From positions 124,001 to 188,000 of the forward strand of contig CAZAEQ010000001.1 in NCBI GenBank assembly GCA_964484185.1: 64,000 bases of DNA, read 5' to 3'. Positions 44,501 through 53,336 of this stretch are shown here, one piece after another. Below the pieces are notes generated by a model. The model was not told the origin of the DNA and did no database searches. It worked only from the letters and a program-made list of their open reading frames with translations. A program made the translations under genes and the position numbers. This DNA comes from F1-120-MAGs238 sp964484185. GTDB lineage: Bacteria; Planctomycetota; Phycisphaerae; Phycisphaerales; UBA1924. Every line of letters begins with the position of its first letter. Position 1 is the first letter of the stretch.

Positions 44501-44602
44501 CCCGCTGTGGCACCAACCGTGGAAACTCCCGCGGCGGAAATTTCTGAGGAAACCGGCTTGCTCGCGGCCAAACGCCGCGCCAACAAGAAATTCGAGGAGT
44601 AG
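41573..44602 (+). CDS. Large membrane protein with two von Willebrand A domains
   Basis: A 1009-residue protein. Two N-terminal helices (LCILLVPMLVLALRWF and the ALIVLLALALAQLG stretch) are followed by a first vWA-like domain with the degenerate metal site DTSDS (about 72). A glutamine-amidotransferase-like segment (VLIVDGVSN to GGPDSFASGGW) comes next, then a second vWA domain whose complete MIDAS motif DNSGSM lies at about 451, with DGGTN and LSDGRS after it. A further helix near residue 875 precedes a charged tail. This layout is typical of the BatA/DUF4159-associated planctomycete proteins near MoxR ATPases. No MoxR gene is in the window. It is coupled to the preceding gene. Confidence 0.82.
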   Translation: MELRLEQPAWLWLCILLVPMLVLALRWFTTMSSARVVSAIGLRIALIVLLALALAQLGQVQRTNSLAVVAAIDTSDSVRRFASRSGALSLEQIQSSINTLDQARSGEDLLGLVAFDDHPRTIASPRIAHVADRALDGGTGAGSNLEKAIDHALSILPPESAGRILLISDGNQTSGDAVEAARRAKSIARRGVGGKRGVSIDVLPIDYDIRNEVLIESVDAPPQAAQSSSINLRVSLFSTIPVVGRIQVLDEGIPVDLNGAQEGAARAVNLQAGTTVVVLPVQLDARRVHRFEVVFEPEGAGPDGEPLDTFADNNRASAFTLTPGRGAVLIVDGVSNGDIAGPGGVLATTLRQAGIDVTTVAPEAIPTDLLDLQRFDLIVLQNVPADAVASNVQQLLVSHVQDFGAGLVMIGGPDSFASGGWKGSVIEPILPVNLEIPDKVLTPDAAIMLVLDNSGSMAFFVMGSSRSKMEIANEAAAAAVGMLDKRDLLGVIAFNSDYDVLVPLSPNKDAAQTQKVIRNIGADGGTNLGPALEAATRQLQAVNAKVKHIIVLSDGRSQNHEYLPGIAKQALAQGIKVSTISVGDDADPMTMGKIAAEGGGRHHEVINPNVLPKVFLRAIRVVRAPFIKEQPFLPVITNPASPLVSGLSNLPRLGGLAMTDQRKEPTIFQAIMTPANEPVLAHWNVGLGQVVAFTSDAHRWAKDWIDAPVYREFWTRLCRTTARSQNRDASQARVEVVDGRLKVNLNAVSDTGATVEALTVNATIYTPSGQTREIQLPQAGPGEYSGSIPVESSGSYVVVVRPDKASAGAAAQIAPLVAGVSTNAGEEFRKLKSDRALLEAIARESGGRVLALGDLAPKMLFDRAGVVPQETWLALTRAILLASLIALMLDLATRRIAWDRFFSPEFGADLARTAADTQSARSAQAASTLSKLRDRETPRPAVSEVALSQADGLKLAKEQADKRRAARLSQWKENAGPAVAPTVETPAAEISEETGLLAAKRRANKKFEE

Positions 44603-44782
44603 GGGACTACCGCGCAACTTTGGCTAATTCACGCGAATCCCATTGACCCACATACCCCGTCGCAGGTATCTTGAGCAAAGCCGAGGCATGTTTGTGGCGA
44701 TATTCGCGTGGGAGTTATTCTGACGTCGCACATGCCGAAGGCCAGGCTGACGTGCAGGCCGACGTGCAGGCAGGAGTGATCA

Positions 44783-47700
44783 GTGCGAATTGCCTCAACC
44801 ATCTTTGTTGCCGCGTGCTGCCCGCTTTATGCAATTGCAAATTCTCCGCCAGCGACGCCCCAGGTGAATGAACCAAATCCGACGCGGCTTGTAAATCCCT
44901 CTGATGCACACATGGAGTCGACGCTGTTTTCGGATCCGGATCCAGGCGATCAGCACCGCTGCACAGACTGGCAGATCGTGCGAGTTGATACTAACGAACC
45001 GGTCTGGATCACATCCTGTATTGCCGGTGTCGAACGCTTGCACACGCACCTGGGTGATGGTCAATTCATCAATTCCTACGCAGGCCGGCGCGTACTTGAA
45101 CCCGAGAAGGTCTATCGCCTTCGCGTGCGCCACCGCGATAACAGCAACGACCCGGGCACAGAGTGGAGCCAGTGGGGCGAGCGCGAATTCACCACGGGCA
45201 GCATCGCGCAGCTCTTTCCGCTTGAGCTTGAAGACATCGAAGAATTTCCGACCCCGATATTTTCACTCCCACTTCCAAACGCGCTGACACCGCCAAGGGT
45301 GCGGGTTGAGCACCCTGATGGTGAAGAACTCCTGCAGTTTGAAGCAGGGCCAACCGGCAATGTTCTCACAAATCCTCCTGCGATGGCACATCACGATGCT
45401 GTTCGTGTCACTGTCATTGCGGGCAGCGCACCGCTCAATCTTGGGTTTTCTGAGATCACATTCCTCGACCACGAACGCGCCTCTCACACGCTCTACCTCC
45501 CGGCAATGTCGCTGCTTCCCGGCACATTTCAATCGTTCTGGGTCACACGCTCCGGCGGCACGTATTACGCGCAGCCCGGTCAGACTCAAGCCGATTTTTC
45601 TACGCTCGCGCGCGGCGCTCCGGTTCCCTGGCTCACTTCCCCAGATGTGAAAGCTGAAATCGTCGCAACTGGTTTCCAGCTTCCAGATTCCATCGCGTTC
45701 CCGCCCGTTCCATCCAGCGACCCGTCGGGCCCGGCGTTCTATGTCGGCGAGTTGTACGGCACAATCAAAGTTGTTCGCCGCGATGGCACAGTCACTGATT
45801 ATGCAACTGGTCTCCTGAACTTTGATCCCACCGGGGCGTTCCCCGGCTCGGGCGAACAGGGCCTTGGCGCCATCACAACTGATCCGCTCAACGGCGATCT
45901 GTACGCCACTGTGCTCTATTCAGGCCAGCCATCAAATCCTCAGGCTCCGCACCATCCCAAAGTGCTTCGACTCTCCAGCACAGATGGCGGCCTCACAGCC
46001 TCGTCTATCACCACAGTGCTCGACATGCCTTCAGCTGTGCAGGGTCAGAGTCACCAGATCTCAAACATCACATTCGGGCCCGATGGCCATCTGTATGTTC
46101 ACATGGGCGATGGATTCCAGTTCCCGCTTGCGCAAAATCTCGACAGCTACCTCGGAAAAATCCTGCGCATGGATCGCCAGGGAAATCCCATCCCATCAAA
46201 TCCGTATTACAACATCATTGACGGCATCAGTTCGCGCGACTATGTCGTCTCTTCTGGCCTGCGCAACCCGTTCGGCGGCGCGTGGCGCATCAGCGACAAC
46301 TCTCACTTCATTGTCGAAAATGGTCCCGAAGTTGATCGCCTGTCAAAGTTCGAAATGGGCCGCAACTTTGGCTACGACGGCACCAATGAGAGCATGTACA
46401 TTTTCGCGACGCACGTCTGGAACCCTTCGATCGCGCCGGTAAACATCGCTGTCATTCAGCCCGAGATCTTCGGCAATAGCGGCTTCCCCGCCGCGTACTC
46501 CGGTCGTGCCTACGTTACCCAGTCTGCCGGCACGTTTGGCACTGGTCCCGGTGATGCCACAGCGAAATCAGTCACTGAGTGGGTCATCGATTCGGCGGGA
46601 AACCTCATCACCGGCGGCCGTCCGATGGCGATTTATGATGGCGTCGGAGCTTCAAGTGTCGCCGCGATTGCAGCCGGTCCCGATGGTCTTTACTTTTCAG
46701 ATCTCTACAAAGAAGATGCTATCAGTAACCCGCTTGCACGCGGCGCCAACATTCTTCGTCTGAGTTACAACCCAGTGAGCGCAGCAGATTGCAATAACAA
46801 CTCGGTTTCAGATCTTGATGAAATTCTTTCTGGTGCGGCGAAGGACTGCAACGAAAACGGAATTCCCGATTCCTGCGATATAGCAACGGGCCGCAGTCAG
46901 GATTGCAACCACAATTCGATTCCTGATGAATGTGATACCGCCGCCGCGTTTACTGCGGATTTTAACTCTTCGCTGTTCCCGTACACGGCGCTGGGCTCAG
47001 CGGTGATCAATAACGGTCGCCTTCGCCTGACATCTGCATCGCCAAACCAGATTGGGACGATTTGTCGCCCGCCAGTATCTGGTTACCCGATCGATCATTT
47101 CGATGTGTCGTTCGAATTCAAGATCGGCGGCGGCAGTGGGGGCGATGGCATCTGTTTCGCTGCGTACGACCTTGAGTCATTCCTGCCGAACATTCTGTTT
47201 TCTGAAGAAGGTCCTGGCTCGACCGGTTCTTCGCCGCCCGGCAACGGCGCACTTGCGGTCCAGTTCGATACCTTCGATCATGGCGGCGAACTTGAGAACC
47301 AGGTTGATATCTATTACAACCAGGTGCGGCTCGCGCGGTATCGGCCCACGTTTGATCTCGAAGATAACAATGTCCATCGCGTAACTATCTCGCTGCGTCA
47401 CGATCTTTTGAATGTGCGTATCACTCGCGCTGACGGCTCAACCGAAGTCGTTGCAGATGACCTGCCGATCAACTGGCGGCCTGTGGTCACTGGCTTTGGA
47501 TTTGGTGGTCGCACAGACAACTTCACCAACGAGCAGTGGGTCGACAACATCACCTTCCGCGTCGCGGCACAAAGTGACCGTGACGATGACCAGATTCCCG
47601 ATGACTGTCGCTGCCGTGCAGATTTCAATCGCGATGGAGCTCTTGACTTCTTTGACTATCTCGACTTCGTAGATGCGTTCTCGCTGGGTGACATCGGTGA

Positions 47701-47794
47701 GTACGACTTCAGTCCCGGCGATTTCAACCGCGATGGCGGCGTAGATTTCTTCGACTATCTTGATTATGTCGATGCGTTCAGTGCCGGTTGCTGA
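44783..47794 (+). CDS. Secreted multidomain glucose/sorbosone-dehydrogenase-like dockerin protein
   Basis: A 1003-residue exported protein starting at a GTG with AGGAG six bases upstream. Domains in order: signal peptide, fibronectin-like region (about 25-125), a six-bladed propeller of the glucose/sorbosone dehydrogenase type (about 290-660; FYVGELYGTIKVV, EQGLGAITTDP, LRNPFGGAWR, GRNFGYDG), three thrombospondin-3-like calcium repeats (DCNNNSVSD, DCNENGIPDSCD, DCNHNSIPDECD; about 667-715), a legume-lectin-like domain (about 723-925; GDGICFAAYD, ALAVQFDTFDHG) and a GC-type dockerin with a terminal Cys. It may oxidise sugars at the surface, though catalytic residues cannot be verified by eye. 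Confidence 0.82.
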   Translation: MRIASTIFVAACCPLYAIANSPPATPQVNEPNPTRLVNPSDAHMESTLFSDPDPGDQHRCTDWQIVRVDTNEPVWITSCIAGVERLHTHLGDGQFINSYAGRRVLEPEKVYRLRVRHRDNSNDPGTEWSQWGEREFTTGSIAQLFPLELEDIEEFPTPIFSLPLPNALTPPRVRVEHPDGEELLQFEAGPTGNVLTNPPAMAHHDAVRVTVIAGSAPLNLGFSEITFLDHERASHTLYLPAMSLLPGTFQSFWVTRSGGTYYAQPGQTQADFSTLARGAPVPWLTSPDVKAEIVATGFQLPDSIAFPPVPSSDPSGPAFYVGELYGTIKVVRRDGTVTDYATGLLNFDPTGAFPGSGEQGLGAITTDPLNGDLYATVLYSGQPSNPQAPHHPKVLRLSSTDGGLTASSITTVLDMPSAVQGQSHQISNITFGPDGHLYVHMGDGFQFPLAQNLDSYLGKILRMDRQGNPIPSNPYYNIIDGISSRDYVVSSGLRNPFGGAWRISDNSHFIVENGPEVDRLSKFEMGRNFGYDGTNESMYIFATHVWNPSIAPVNIAVIQPEIFGNSGFPAAYSGRAYVTQSAGTFGTGPGDATAKSVTEWVIDSAGNLITGGRPMAIYDGVGASSVAAIAAGPDGLYFSDLYKEDAISNPLARGANILRLSYNPVSAADCNNNSVSDLDEILSGAAKDCNENGIPDSCDIATGRSQDCNHNSIPDECDTAAAFTADFNSSLFPYTALGSAVINNGRLRLTSASPNQIGTICRPPVSGYPIDHFDVSFEFKIGGGSGGDGICFAAYDLESFLPNILFSEEGPGSTGSSPPGNGALAVQFDTFDHGGELENQVDIYYNQVRLARYRPTFDLEDNNVHRVTISLRHDLLNVRITRADGSTEVVADDLPINWRPVVTGFGFGGRTDNFTNEQWVDNITFRVAAQSDRDDDQIPDDCRCRADFNRDGALDFFDYLDFVDAFSLGDIGEYDFSPGDFNRDGGVDFFDYLDYVDAFSAGC

Positions 47795-47815
47795 GTGATG
47801 ACAGGCCGCTGAGAG

Positions 47816-49501
47816 CTAGAGCAGGTCGCCCTGCAGGCTCAACACGTGCGCACTGGTTATCCGCGCCCGCACGATCGTCCCCACCATTTTCTGTGCTCGC
47901 GAGGCCGGTACATCGATCATGACAATCTGATCGCCTTCGGTGCGTGAGGACATCTGCACAACTTCTGCAAGTTCTTCTTCCACCGGAGCGGCAACTGCAG
48001 TCCCGATATCGCGCCCGCCAATGGTGATCCCGACTGATCCCTGTTGGCGCAGTTTGCCCGAGGTCATACCTGCTTTTTTCAGCGTGCGGCGGCTGTAGCC
48101 CTCGACCAGACAATCAAATTCGCGACCGATCTGCTCCTTGCTGATCTCATCGCTGATCTGCGACTGCAACGTGAGCAATTCGGAATTACGCCGCTTTTTC
48201 ACTTCTTCCGGCACATCATCGGTCAACTTGTCAAACGCAATCGTGCCGGGCCGGGGCGAGTATTTGAAGATGAAAGCATTCTTGTATCTCGCCTTACGGA
48301 ACAACTCAAGCGATGCTTCGAAATCTTCATCGGTCTCAGTTGGAAAGCCGACAATAAAATCGCCCGACAGCATGAGTGGACGTCCCTTGTCCGGCTCATC
48401 GAGATAGTGGCGACAGCGATCAATGAACTCCAGATACTCCTCCACGGTGTACCCACGATTCATCATCTTGAGCAATCGATTGCTGCCGCTCTGCGCTGGA
48501 ACATGCACATACCTGCAGATCCGCGGGGAGTCCCGCATCACTTCCAGTACATCATCGCCGAAATCGCGTGGATAGCTGGTGACGAATCGCAACCGCTGAA
48601 TCGCAGGGACTTCTTCGTGAATCCGGCGCAGCAGATCTGCAAAGGTTGTAACGTTCGTCGCAGCAAATGGATCGCGCCGATGTCCGCCCAGATAACTGCG
48701 GCCTTTTTGGGGCTGCATCACGCCGCCCAGTGTGACCGCTGCACCGTGCTCAAAGCGATAGTGATTCACGGTCTGACCAAGAAGCGTGATTTCGATGACG
48801 CCCGCATCTGCAAGCTTCTTGCATTCGTCGAGAATGTGCTCCGGTGGCCGATGCACTTCGGCACCACGCGTGAATGGCACCACGCAGTATGTACAGAATT
48901 TATTGCAGCCGCGCGTGATACGCACATATGCCGTTTTACGCGGCTTGTCTGGATCAGCATCAACGGGCGAAATTGCGCGCGATAGATCCAGCATTTCCAG
49001 CGTGTCTTCGGCGGCGGCCAATGTGCCACTCCGGCGAGACGAGTTGCCTTGCAATGAAAACTGTGATGCTGAGATTTCGCCCGGCTGCCGCACATTGGGG
49101 TCATCGGGGTTGATATCCGCTGCGGCCAAACCAGCTCTCACAGTGATCGCATTCGCCAACAAGTTGGGCAATTTGTCCAAGTCGCCGGGCCCGCACAAGA
49201 TATCCACGACTGGCATGCGTTTGACCAGGCTCACGCCGTCTCGCTCGGCCATACATCCGAGAACCCCGACGACAAGCTCCGGCTCAGTCTCTTTTCGTTC
49301 GGCCAGTTCCCCCAGTCGCGACCACACCTTTTGTTCTGCGTGCTGCCGCACCGAACATGTGTTGTACAGCACGACGGATGCGTCCGCCGGATCAGCCACA
49401 AACTTGTATCCAAGCGTCCGAAGAGCGCCCGCCACGAGCTCAGAATCAAGCTCGTTCATCTGGCAGCCAAAGGTCTCGAGATAGATCGTGCGGTTGGACA
49501 T
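47816..49501 (-). CDS. miaB: tRNA-2-methylthio-N6-dimethylallyladenosine synthase MiaB
   Basis: A 561-residue methylthiotransferase. The N-terminal UPF0004 domain shows ETFGCQMNELDSE, NTCSVRQHAEQK and VLGCMAERDG with three Cys ligands of the auxiliary cluster. The radical SAM domain holds RGCNKFCTYCVVPFTRG. The C-terminal TRAM domain completes it. It adds a methylthio group to A37 of tRNAs. It is about 100 residues longer than the usual 440-480: about 55 extra residues lie before the radical SAM domain and another insert surrounds LGGVMQPQKGRSYLGG. The family call is safe; MtaB/RimO are less likely given the NTCSVR motif. Confidence 0.93.
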   Translation of the reverse strand: MSNRTIYLETFGCQMNELDSELVAGALRTLGYKFVADPADASVVLYNTCSVRQHAEQKVWSRLGELAERKETEPELVVGVLGCMAERDGVSLVKRMPVVDILCGPGDLDKLPNLLANAITVRAGLAAADINPDDPNVRQPGEISASQFSLQGNSSRRSGTLAAAEDTLEMLDLSRAISPVDADPDKPRKTAYVRITRGCNKFCTYCVVPFTRGAEVHRPPEHILDECKKLADAGVIEITLLGQTVNHYRFEHGAAVTLGGVMQPQKGRSYLGGHRRDPFAATNVTTFADLLRRIHEEVPAIQRLRFVTSYPRDFGDDVLEVMRDSPRICRYVHVPAQSGSNRLLKMMNRGYTVEEYLEFIDRCRHYLDEPDKGRPLMLSGDFIVGFPTETDEDFEASLELFRKARYKNAFIFKYSPRPGTIAFDKLTDDVPEEVKKRRNSELLTLQSQISDEISKEQIGREFDCLVEGYSRRTLKKAGMTSGKLRQQGSVGITIGGRDIGTAVAAPVEEELAEVVQMSSRTEGDQIVMIDVPASRAQKMVGTIVRARITSAHVLSLQGDLL

Positions 49502-49587
49502 TGGTCGGAAGTTTAGGTAGTAAATCGCGCAAGTGAATGTTTCCCGAGCTTTATTGGGTAGAGAGCTTTCTTTTATGCTTAATTTCG

Positions 49588-49616
49588 TTGACCTGAGGGC
49601 TCTTTTCTGTCAGAAT
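49588..49616 (+). promoter_or_regulatory. Candidate promoter of the dockerin protein gene at 49696
   Basis: TTGACC (49588-49593) and CAGAAT (49611-49616) are separated by 17 nt, close to the sigma-70 consensus. The implied leader is about 73 nt. The start codon at 49696 has GAGGG at short spacing. Confidence 0.45.
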
Positions 49617-49695
49617 AGCGGGCCAAATCGCTAGGTGACTCTGAAGTTCGCACACTGAGATTCGCTGGCCCCATAACTGAATTACTGAGGGTTCT

Positions 49696-50673
49696 ATGAA
49701 AACCGTAACGCTTGCTGTTTCCTCGCTCATTGCCGCTGCTGTCGCGCCACTCGCCGCCTCCGCTCAGTTCTTCCGTCCCGACTCGGCAAGCGCGACCAGC
49801 GTATTCAGCAGCGGCTACGTCGTTGCGAACGCCATCAATGGAACCGGTCTGCCAGCCGGCTTTGGTCCATTAAGCTCACACGCGAACTACGCCAGTGGCA
49901 ATCACTGGACCACTGCCAACGGCCGCACCATTGGCGAATCGGCCACGTTCTCGTTCACAACCCCTAAAACTGTCGGCGGGTTTTATATGTGGGCCCACCG
50001 GTCGAATGGTGTCGCATCGAATCCCAATTACGCTGTTACGCGTTTTGATCTTGTATTTCGTGACGCCGCGGGCGCAACCCTCGCCAATCTGACCGACTTG
50101 GTAGGTCTTCCAAATATCCCGATCGCGCAGACGTACACCTTCAACCAGGTATCAAATGTCTCGTCGATTCAGTTCATCGTCCGCGCAACTCTCAATAACA
50201 ACGTCTCTCCATACACGGGCCTTGCAGAAGTTGCATTCGATTCCTGCATCGCGGCGACGTGCGATGCGCCTTCAAATGTCACTATCTGCCCGGATGGAAT
50301 CGCCGAGTTCAATGCGGTCGCCTCTGGAACCGGCCCGTTCGCCTACGCCTGGCGTCACAACAGCAATCCCATCAACCCACTTGCAAATCCTTCGGCATCT
50401 ACTGCCACACTTAATGTCGCCGCCGTTGCGGGCAACATCGGTTCCTACGACTGTGTAATCACCACCCCCTGCGGCAGCATAACTTCAGCCGCTGCGACAC
50501 TTTCAATCTGCGTGGCCGACTTCAATTGCGATGGCTCGGCGGACTTCTTCGATTACCTGGACTTCGTCGATGCGTTCGCGGAAAACTCGCCCGCGGCAGA
50601 TTTCAACCTTGACTCGGTCATCGACTTCTTTGACTATCTCGATTATGTCGACGCATTCAGCGTGGGCTGCTGA
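49696..50673 (+). CDS. Secreted Ig-like GC-type dockerin protein
   Basis: A 325-residue exported protein with Sec signal (SSLIAAAVAPLAASAQ). Residues about 25-185 form a beta domain that resembles F5/8-type (discoidin) carbohydrate-binding folds (GESATFSFTTPKTVGGFYMW), though not securely. An Ig-like domain follows (ending GSYDCVITTPC). The last 54 residues are the two-repeat dockerin starting CVADFN and ending SVGC. Probably a surface glycan-binding protein. Confidence 0.82.
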   Translation: MKTVTLAVSSLIAAAVAPLAASAQFFRPDSASATSVFSSGYVVANAINGTGLPAGFGPLSSHANYASGNHWTTANGRTIGESATFSFTTPKTVGGFYMWAHRSNGVASNPNYAVTRFDLVFRDAAGATLANLTDLVGLPNIPIAQTYTFNQVSNVSSIQFIVRATLNNNVSPYTGLAEVAFDSCIAATCDAPSNVTICPDGIAEFNAVASGTGPFAYAWRHNSNPINPLANPSASTATLNVAAVAGNIGSYDCVITTPCGSITSAAATLSICVADFNCDGSADFFDYLDFVDAFAENSPAADFNLDSVIDFFDYLDYVDAFSVGC

Positions 50674-50831
50674 TGCAGCAACTGTCGTGCCAGTTAATCC
50701 GTACTGCGCCCTCAATGACTTCATAAATATGTTGCCCAGATTCACGCATTTGCGTGAGTCCGATAGCGTTCCTCCGTTCTCCCCTTCGTAACCCGGCTCC
50801 ATTCGCTCTGGAGTCACAAGGAGATAGTGAT

Positions 50832-52325
50832 ATGAACGCATCAAAACTCGCCGGATTGTCTCTCTGCGTCGGCCTCGCCGCTTCTGCACTCGCGGTCCCC
50901 GCTACCTATCAACGCTATATCGGCACACCGGGCATTGAAGAAGGCGGTGCAATCGCCACCACTCGCGATGGCGGTAGTGTGTTGGCGTGTGTTCGCCGTG
51001 CGGCCGCGACAGGTCTGCGCAATATCGTTGTGATTAAGCTTGATTACACCGGCGCAACCCAATGGGAGCGCGAAGTGTTCTTTCCCAATGATGAAACGCC
51101 GCTCAGCATTATGCAGACATTTGACGGCGGTTATGCACTCGTTGCTGATGTCACCGGCGTCGGCGCGGGTCTGGGTCTGGGCATCCTCAAACTCAACCCG
51201 GTAGGCGGATACATGTGGGGCCAGGTCTGGTTTGGCAACCCCTCTGGTACGGGAGTGCACGGTGCCAAAATCATTGAATCTGGTACAGCCAACAATCTCG
51301 TGATCGCGTCGCGCGGCTCGTTTGGTGCCGGCGTAGGACAGTTGCCCGTGATTATTCAATTAACCGCGGCTGGCGGATTGGTCTGGGCCAATGGCTATCC
51401 AGACACGCGTTACGCAAGCAACCAGTATGGCAGCTTCATGGATATTCGGCCCTTCCGCGATCCTACGGGCGGCCTCGCGAGTGGCTTCCTTGCGTGCGGT
51501 TGGACACAAGCAGCCTCTACCGCTCCACGTGAGCCGCTCGTCATGTGGGTCAACGCTGCGGGTATCAACCTGGTCCAGAACACCTACACCCCCGTTGGCC
51601 TTGACCGCTATTTCAACGGACTCGATGTCTTGCCCGCTGGCGATGTCGCGCTCACCGCAAGCGACGCCTCACCCGACTCATATTACTACAACCTGTCTCC
51701 ACTCCTTGTCGCAGCGCCGCCAATTCTGCTCAGTCGCTTTAAGCCCGCAAACGAATCTATCTATTCCACACTTCCTGCCGGAGTGATAATCGGTGGCAAT
51801 GACACCATCGCTGGCGGCAACGGCGCACTTGTTCGCGTTCATCCAGCGTCGGGCACCTTTACGCACATGTCTTTTGGCGGAGCGCTCCCTGACCGCGTCG
51901 ATCAGACCTCTCCCGCGTCCGATGGCGCAAAGGCTGTTGGAACAATAAACTCCTTCACGCACGGCAGCAGCGATATCTGGGTCTTCCGATCTGACCTGGG
52001 TCTTCGCACCGGCTGCATCGAAGGCCCGGTGGCACAACCGACCGCAGTTCAAGGGCCAGTTTCATTGCCGGTTCCTTTCACCCGAATTGGCCAACAGTTC
52101 ACTCCCTGGAATCCACAGGTCGTACTCGTCACCGATATCAACACAATCATCTGCCTGAAGTGCCCCGCCGACTTTAACGGCGACGGCGTCATCGACTTCT
52201 TCGATTACCTTGATTATGTCGATGCCTTCTCACTCGGTCTTCCCTCTGCCGATTTCAATGGCGATGGCATCATCGACTTCTTTGACTACCTCGACTTCGT
52301 TGACGCCTTCAGCCTCGGCTGCTGA
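50832..52325 (+). CDS. Secreted GC-type dockerin protein with propeller-like body
   Basis: A 497-residue exported protein. AAGGAGA lies seven bases before the ATG at 50832, and the signal LSLCVGLAASALAVPA confirms the start. The body of about 420 residues has repeated patterns such as DGGSVLACV and DGGYALVADVTG that suggest beta-propeller blades of the kind found in surface proteins of this phylum. The dockerin begins at about residue 442 (CPADFNGDGVIDFF) and ends in SLGC. A strong terminator follows. Confidence 0.8.
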   Translation: MNASKLAGLSLCVGLAASALAVPATYQRYIGTPGIEEGGAIATTRDGGSVLACVRRAAATGLRNIVVIKLDYTGATQWEREVFFPNDETPLSIMQTFDGGYALVADVTGVGAGLGLGILKLNPVGGYMWGQVWFGNPSGTGVHGAKIIESGTANNLVIASRGSFGAGVGQLPVIIQLTAAGGLVWANGYPDTRYASNQYGSFMDIRPFRDPTGGLASGFLACGWTQAASTAPREPLVMWVNAAGINLVQNTYTPVGLDRYFNGLDVLPAGDVALTASDASPDSYYYNLSPLLVAAPPILLSRFKPANESIYSTLPAGVIIGGNDTIAGGNGALVRVHPASGTFTHMSFGGALPDRVDQTSPASDGAKAVGTINSFTHGSSDIWVFRSDLGLRTGCIEGPVAQPTAVQGPVSLPVPFTRIGQQFTPWNPQVVLVTDINTIICLKCPADFNGDGVIDFFDYLDYVDAFSLGLPSADFNGDGIIDFFDYLDFVDAFSLGC

Positions 52326-52353
52326 CTCTGGCCGTAAAACGTTCTACCTCGAC

Positions 52354-52382
52354 AGGCCCGGCGCTCTTGCCGGGCCTTTTTC
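52354..52382 (+). terminator. Rho-independent terminator after the dockerin gene
   Basis: AGGCCCGGC and GCCGGGCCT form a perfect 9-bp stem around GCTCTT, followed by TTTTTC. It lies about 30 bp past the stop at 52325. Confidence 0.92.
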
Positions 52383-52690
52383 ATTACTTGGCGATCCGAC
52401 AAGGGATCTCACGTAAATTCGCATATTTTTCGGTATTGGTGACGACTGGCATAGTTTAAATGATTCCAGATTTTCATGAGTTCTCAGCGAATTCTCGGTC
52501 GGGATTGCCTATTTGATGTTCAAAAACACATAAAAGTGAATAATTTGGCACAATTTCGCGCGTTGTAGTTGTAAAACTCAGGAATTTCTGGTATGACGGT
52601 ATTCTGAAAGTAACGCGTAATTGTATATGTCTTAAGAAATGTTAGTTAGACTCCGGCGTTCGGGGTATGTTTCTATTGAGGAGAAGTATC
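52383..52690. other. AT-rich leader without a gene
   Basis: About 300 bases that are clearly more AT-rich than the surroundings. They probably hold the promoter of the 52691 gene; TTGTAA and TATGAC with a 17-nt spacer near 52570 are one weak candidate. I see no coding frame. Confidence 0.4.
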
Positions 52691-53248
52691 ATGTTAAACT
52701 CGTGTAAGTTGGGTTGTCTCGCAATTGGTGCCCTTTTGGCCGCATGCGGCACCGCTTCCGCTCAGATCTGGGCTGAAGTTGGCGATGCGCCGGTCCGCCC
52801 GGCATTCCAGGTGACTGTTGGCTCCGGCCCGTTGGTCGCCATCGTCGGCCATGGAAACACAGATGCTGCCGGGGCTATCGATGTCGATATGTACTGCGTT
52901 CACATCGATACCCTCTCATGGTCAGCTTCGACCGTTGGCATTGGCTGGGACACCATGCTGGCTCTTTACGCTATGGACGGAGTGACCCAGCTCCGTTTCA
53001 ACGACGATTCGCCGTTCCCCGGTTCCTTCATCAGTGACACTGCTGGTGGCAGCGCGGTTGTCCTTCCGGGTCACTACATCCTCGGAATTACCCGCTTCCC
53101 CGATGGCGGCTTCGATGATCTTGGCGGTCAGGGCACCGATCCTTACCGCATCGAACTCACCGGCATGAGCTATTGCGAAGTTCCAACCCCCGGCGCATTC
53201 TCGCTCCTTGGCCTTGGCGGTCTCGCAATCGCACGTCGTCGTCGCTGA
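52691..53248 (+). CDS. Secreted PEP-CTERM-like protein
   Basis: A 185-residue exported protein. GAGGAGAA precedes the ATG at 52691. The signal ends at about ACGTASAQ. The body resembles prepeptidase C-terminal/DVUA-type beta domains (VDMYCVHIDTLSWSAS, LYAMDG, RFNDDS). The C-terminus is a sorting tail: PTPGAFSLLGLGGLAIA followed by four Arg, as in PEP-CTERM-type proteins cleaved by an exosortase-like enzyme. No such enzyme is in the window. A terminator follows. Confidence 0.8.
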   Translation: MLNSCKLGCLAIGALLAACGTASAQIWAEVGDAPVRPAFQVTVGSGPLVAIVGHGNTDAAGAIDVDMYCVHIDTLSWSASTVGIGWDTMLALYAMDGVTQLRFNDDSPFPGSFISDTAGGSAVVLPGHYILGITRFPDGGFDDLGGQGTDPYRIELTGMSYCEVPTPGAFSLLGLGGLAIARRRR

Positions 53249-53278
53249 GTTTCAGCGCTGTAGCACCTCATTAAAAAC

Positions 53279-53311
53279 AATCAACCAGCCCCGCGGCTGG
53301 TTGATTCATTT
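53279..53311 (+). terminator. Rho-independent terminator after the PEP-CTERM-like gene
   Basis: AATCAACCAGCC and GGCTGGTTGATT pair perfectly around CCGC, followed by CATTTTT. The symmetric stem could also serve yraN from the other strand. Confidence 0.85.
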
Positions 53312-53336
53312 TTGCGTTTCATTCGTCGCGCCCTGT

